Of a DNA stretch of 5,955 nucleotides, positions 5,339 to 5,955 are shown piece after piece. This DNA comes from an archaeon. GTDB lineage: Archaea > Thermoproteota > Nitrososphaeria > Nitrososphaerales > CADDZS01. Location of the stretch: NCBI GenBank assembly GCA_021792315.1, contig JAJYUX010000091.1, forward strand, positions 1 through 5,955, read 5' to 3'. Below the pieces are notes generated by a model. The model saw only the letters and a program-made list of their open reading frames with translations. It did not search any database and was not told where the DNA came from. The translations under genes and the position numbers were made by a program. The number at the start of each line of letters is the position of its first letter. Position 1 is the first letter of the stretch.

Positions 5339-5371
5339 TAGCATTCAGAAAAATACAACGTGGTTGACCTC

Positions 5372-5929
5372 ATGGGAGAGATCGAATCAACTTCCGTCAA
5401 GACGATTCGCCTACCAAAAGCTCTTGAAAAATCTCTAGAAAAAGAGGCAAGAGCAAGAAAAACGAGCCTGAACTCCTTCATCGTTTCATTGCTTGAGAAA
5501 TTCAACGAGTGGGATAGATTGGCTGACAAATTTGGTGTAATTAATATCACTGAAGACGCCCTAATGTCGATCCTTGAGAAATTGAATGAAGATCAGATTG
5601 TAAAGGTCGCAAAGGATTGCGGCGCGAGCATACCAAAGGCTATGATGGAATTTTGGTTTTCTCGAGTTTCGTACGAAACATTTCTCAAGTACCTCTCACT
5701 GAGAAGCGCTTACCAAAATTTTGTAAAGCATGAAGTCGTCAGCGAGAGTGATGGCCGTCTTATTATTACCGCCAGACACGAACACGGCAGAAAATGGTCT
5801 GTTTGGTGCTGCAATTACCTGGCAGAAGCGATTAGAGTCAATTTCGGGCTAAATCCACGCGCCGAGATAAATGGCAACACATTCAGGATCGAGTGTCCGA
5901 GTCTCTCCGAAGTTGCAATAGCTGTGTGA
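5372..5929 (+). CDS. RHH-type (ribbon-helix-helix) putative regulator with a large C-terminal domain
   Basis: This is a 185-residue protein counted from the ATG at 5372. Residues 8-45 fit a ribbon-helix-helix DNA-binding fold: a short strand SVKTIRLP, helix KALEKSLEKEARARK, the turn with TSLNS, then helix SFIVSLLEKF. Such domains dimerise and place paired strands in the DNA major groove. The remaining 140 residues are far longer than a plain RHH repressor. They contain a helical middle (about 60-120) and a probable strand/helix part with LIITARHEHGRKWSVW (130-145) and a final strand region (EINGNTFRIEC). I recall similar domains joined to RHH in thaumarchaeal proteins but know no ligand; dimerisation or effector sensing is a guess. 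Cys146 and Cys147 are adjacent. A GTG at 5360 would add four residues; ATG is preferred because the RHH strand then starts about eight residues in. It diverges from the ParB-like gene across 140 bases. Confidence 0.75.
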   Translation: MGEIESTSVKTIRLPKALEKSLEKEARARKTSLNSFIVSLLEKFNEWDRLADKFGVINITEDALMSILEKLNEDQIVKVAKDCGASIPKAMMEFWFSRVSYETFLKYLSLRSAYQNFVKHEVVSESDGRLIITARHEHGRKWSVWCCNYLAEAIRVNFGLNPRAEINGNTFRIECPSLSEVAIAV

Positions 5930-5955
5930 GAGATTCAAAACCCCAGTTATCCGTA

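Noticed and set aside
5355..5366. CAACGTGGTTG near the RHH start as a parS-like site
   Set aside because: Only 4-bp arms and no match to the parS consensus core TTTCACGTGAAA.

Overview
This window most likely comes from an archaeon of the Nitrososphaeria (Thaumarchaeota), probably a soil type of middling GC. I infer this from the genes and promoters, not from a marker gene. Three proteins resemble small conserved proteins I associate with thaumarchaea: a split zinc-ribbon protein, a helical protein ending in a RISREYY segment, and a ribbon-helix-helix (RHH) protein with a long C-terminal domain. AT-rich TATA-like boxes lie about 25 bases ahead of some start codons, which suggests leaderless transcripts, and no gene has a convincing Shine-Dalgarno site. 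There is no rRNA, tRNA, transposase gene or CRISPR array.

Layout. At the left edge is the C-terminal end of an unrecognised glycine-rich protein (+, ends at 249). A 98-residue zinc-ribbon protein follows (+, 427-723) with a good TATA box. The next 557 bases (724-1280) hold no convincing gene, only possible decayed coding sequence. From there to 5231 all recognised genes are on the minus strand. Read in their own direction they are a ParB-family DNA-binding protein (5231-4206), a 403-base gap, a degenerate hemerythrin-like protein (3802-3278), the helical RISREYY protein (3190-2726), and two hemerythrin-like HHE proteins with complete iron-ligand sets (2526-2080 and 1772-1281). At the right end an RHH protein (+, 5372-5929) diverges from the ParB gene across a 140-base region that carries TATA-like boxes and small palindromes.

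How the genes may work together. Three HHE-type proteins, mutually very different, lie on one strand within 2.5 kb. Two should bind a di-iron centre and could sense or handle oxygen, nitric oxide or iron; the third has lost or altered several ligands. The spacing of 87 to about 300 bases argues for separate promoters rather than one tight operon. The ParB-family protein has no ParA beside it and ends in a CPKCG motif, so it may be a nucleoid-binding or regulatory protein. The RHH gene opposite could be its co-regulator or an independent repressor. No metabolic pathway can be reconstructed. The points most worth a second look are the HHE trio with a degenerate member and the ParB/RHH divergent pair.
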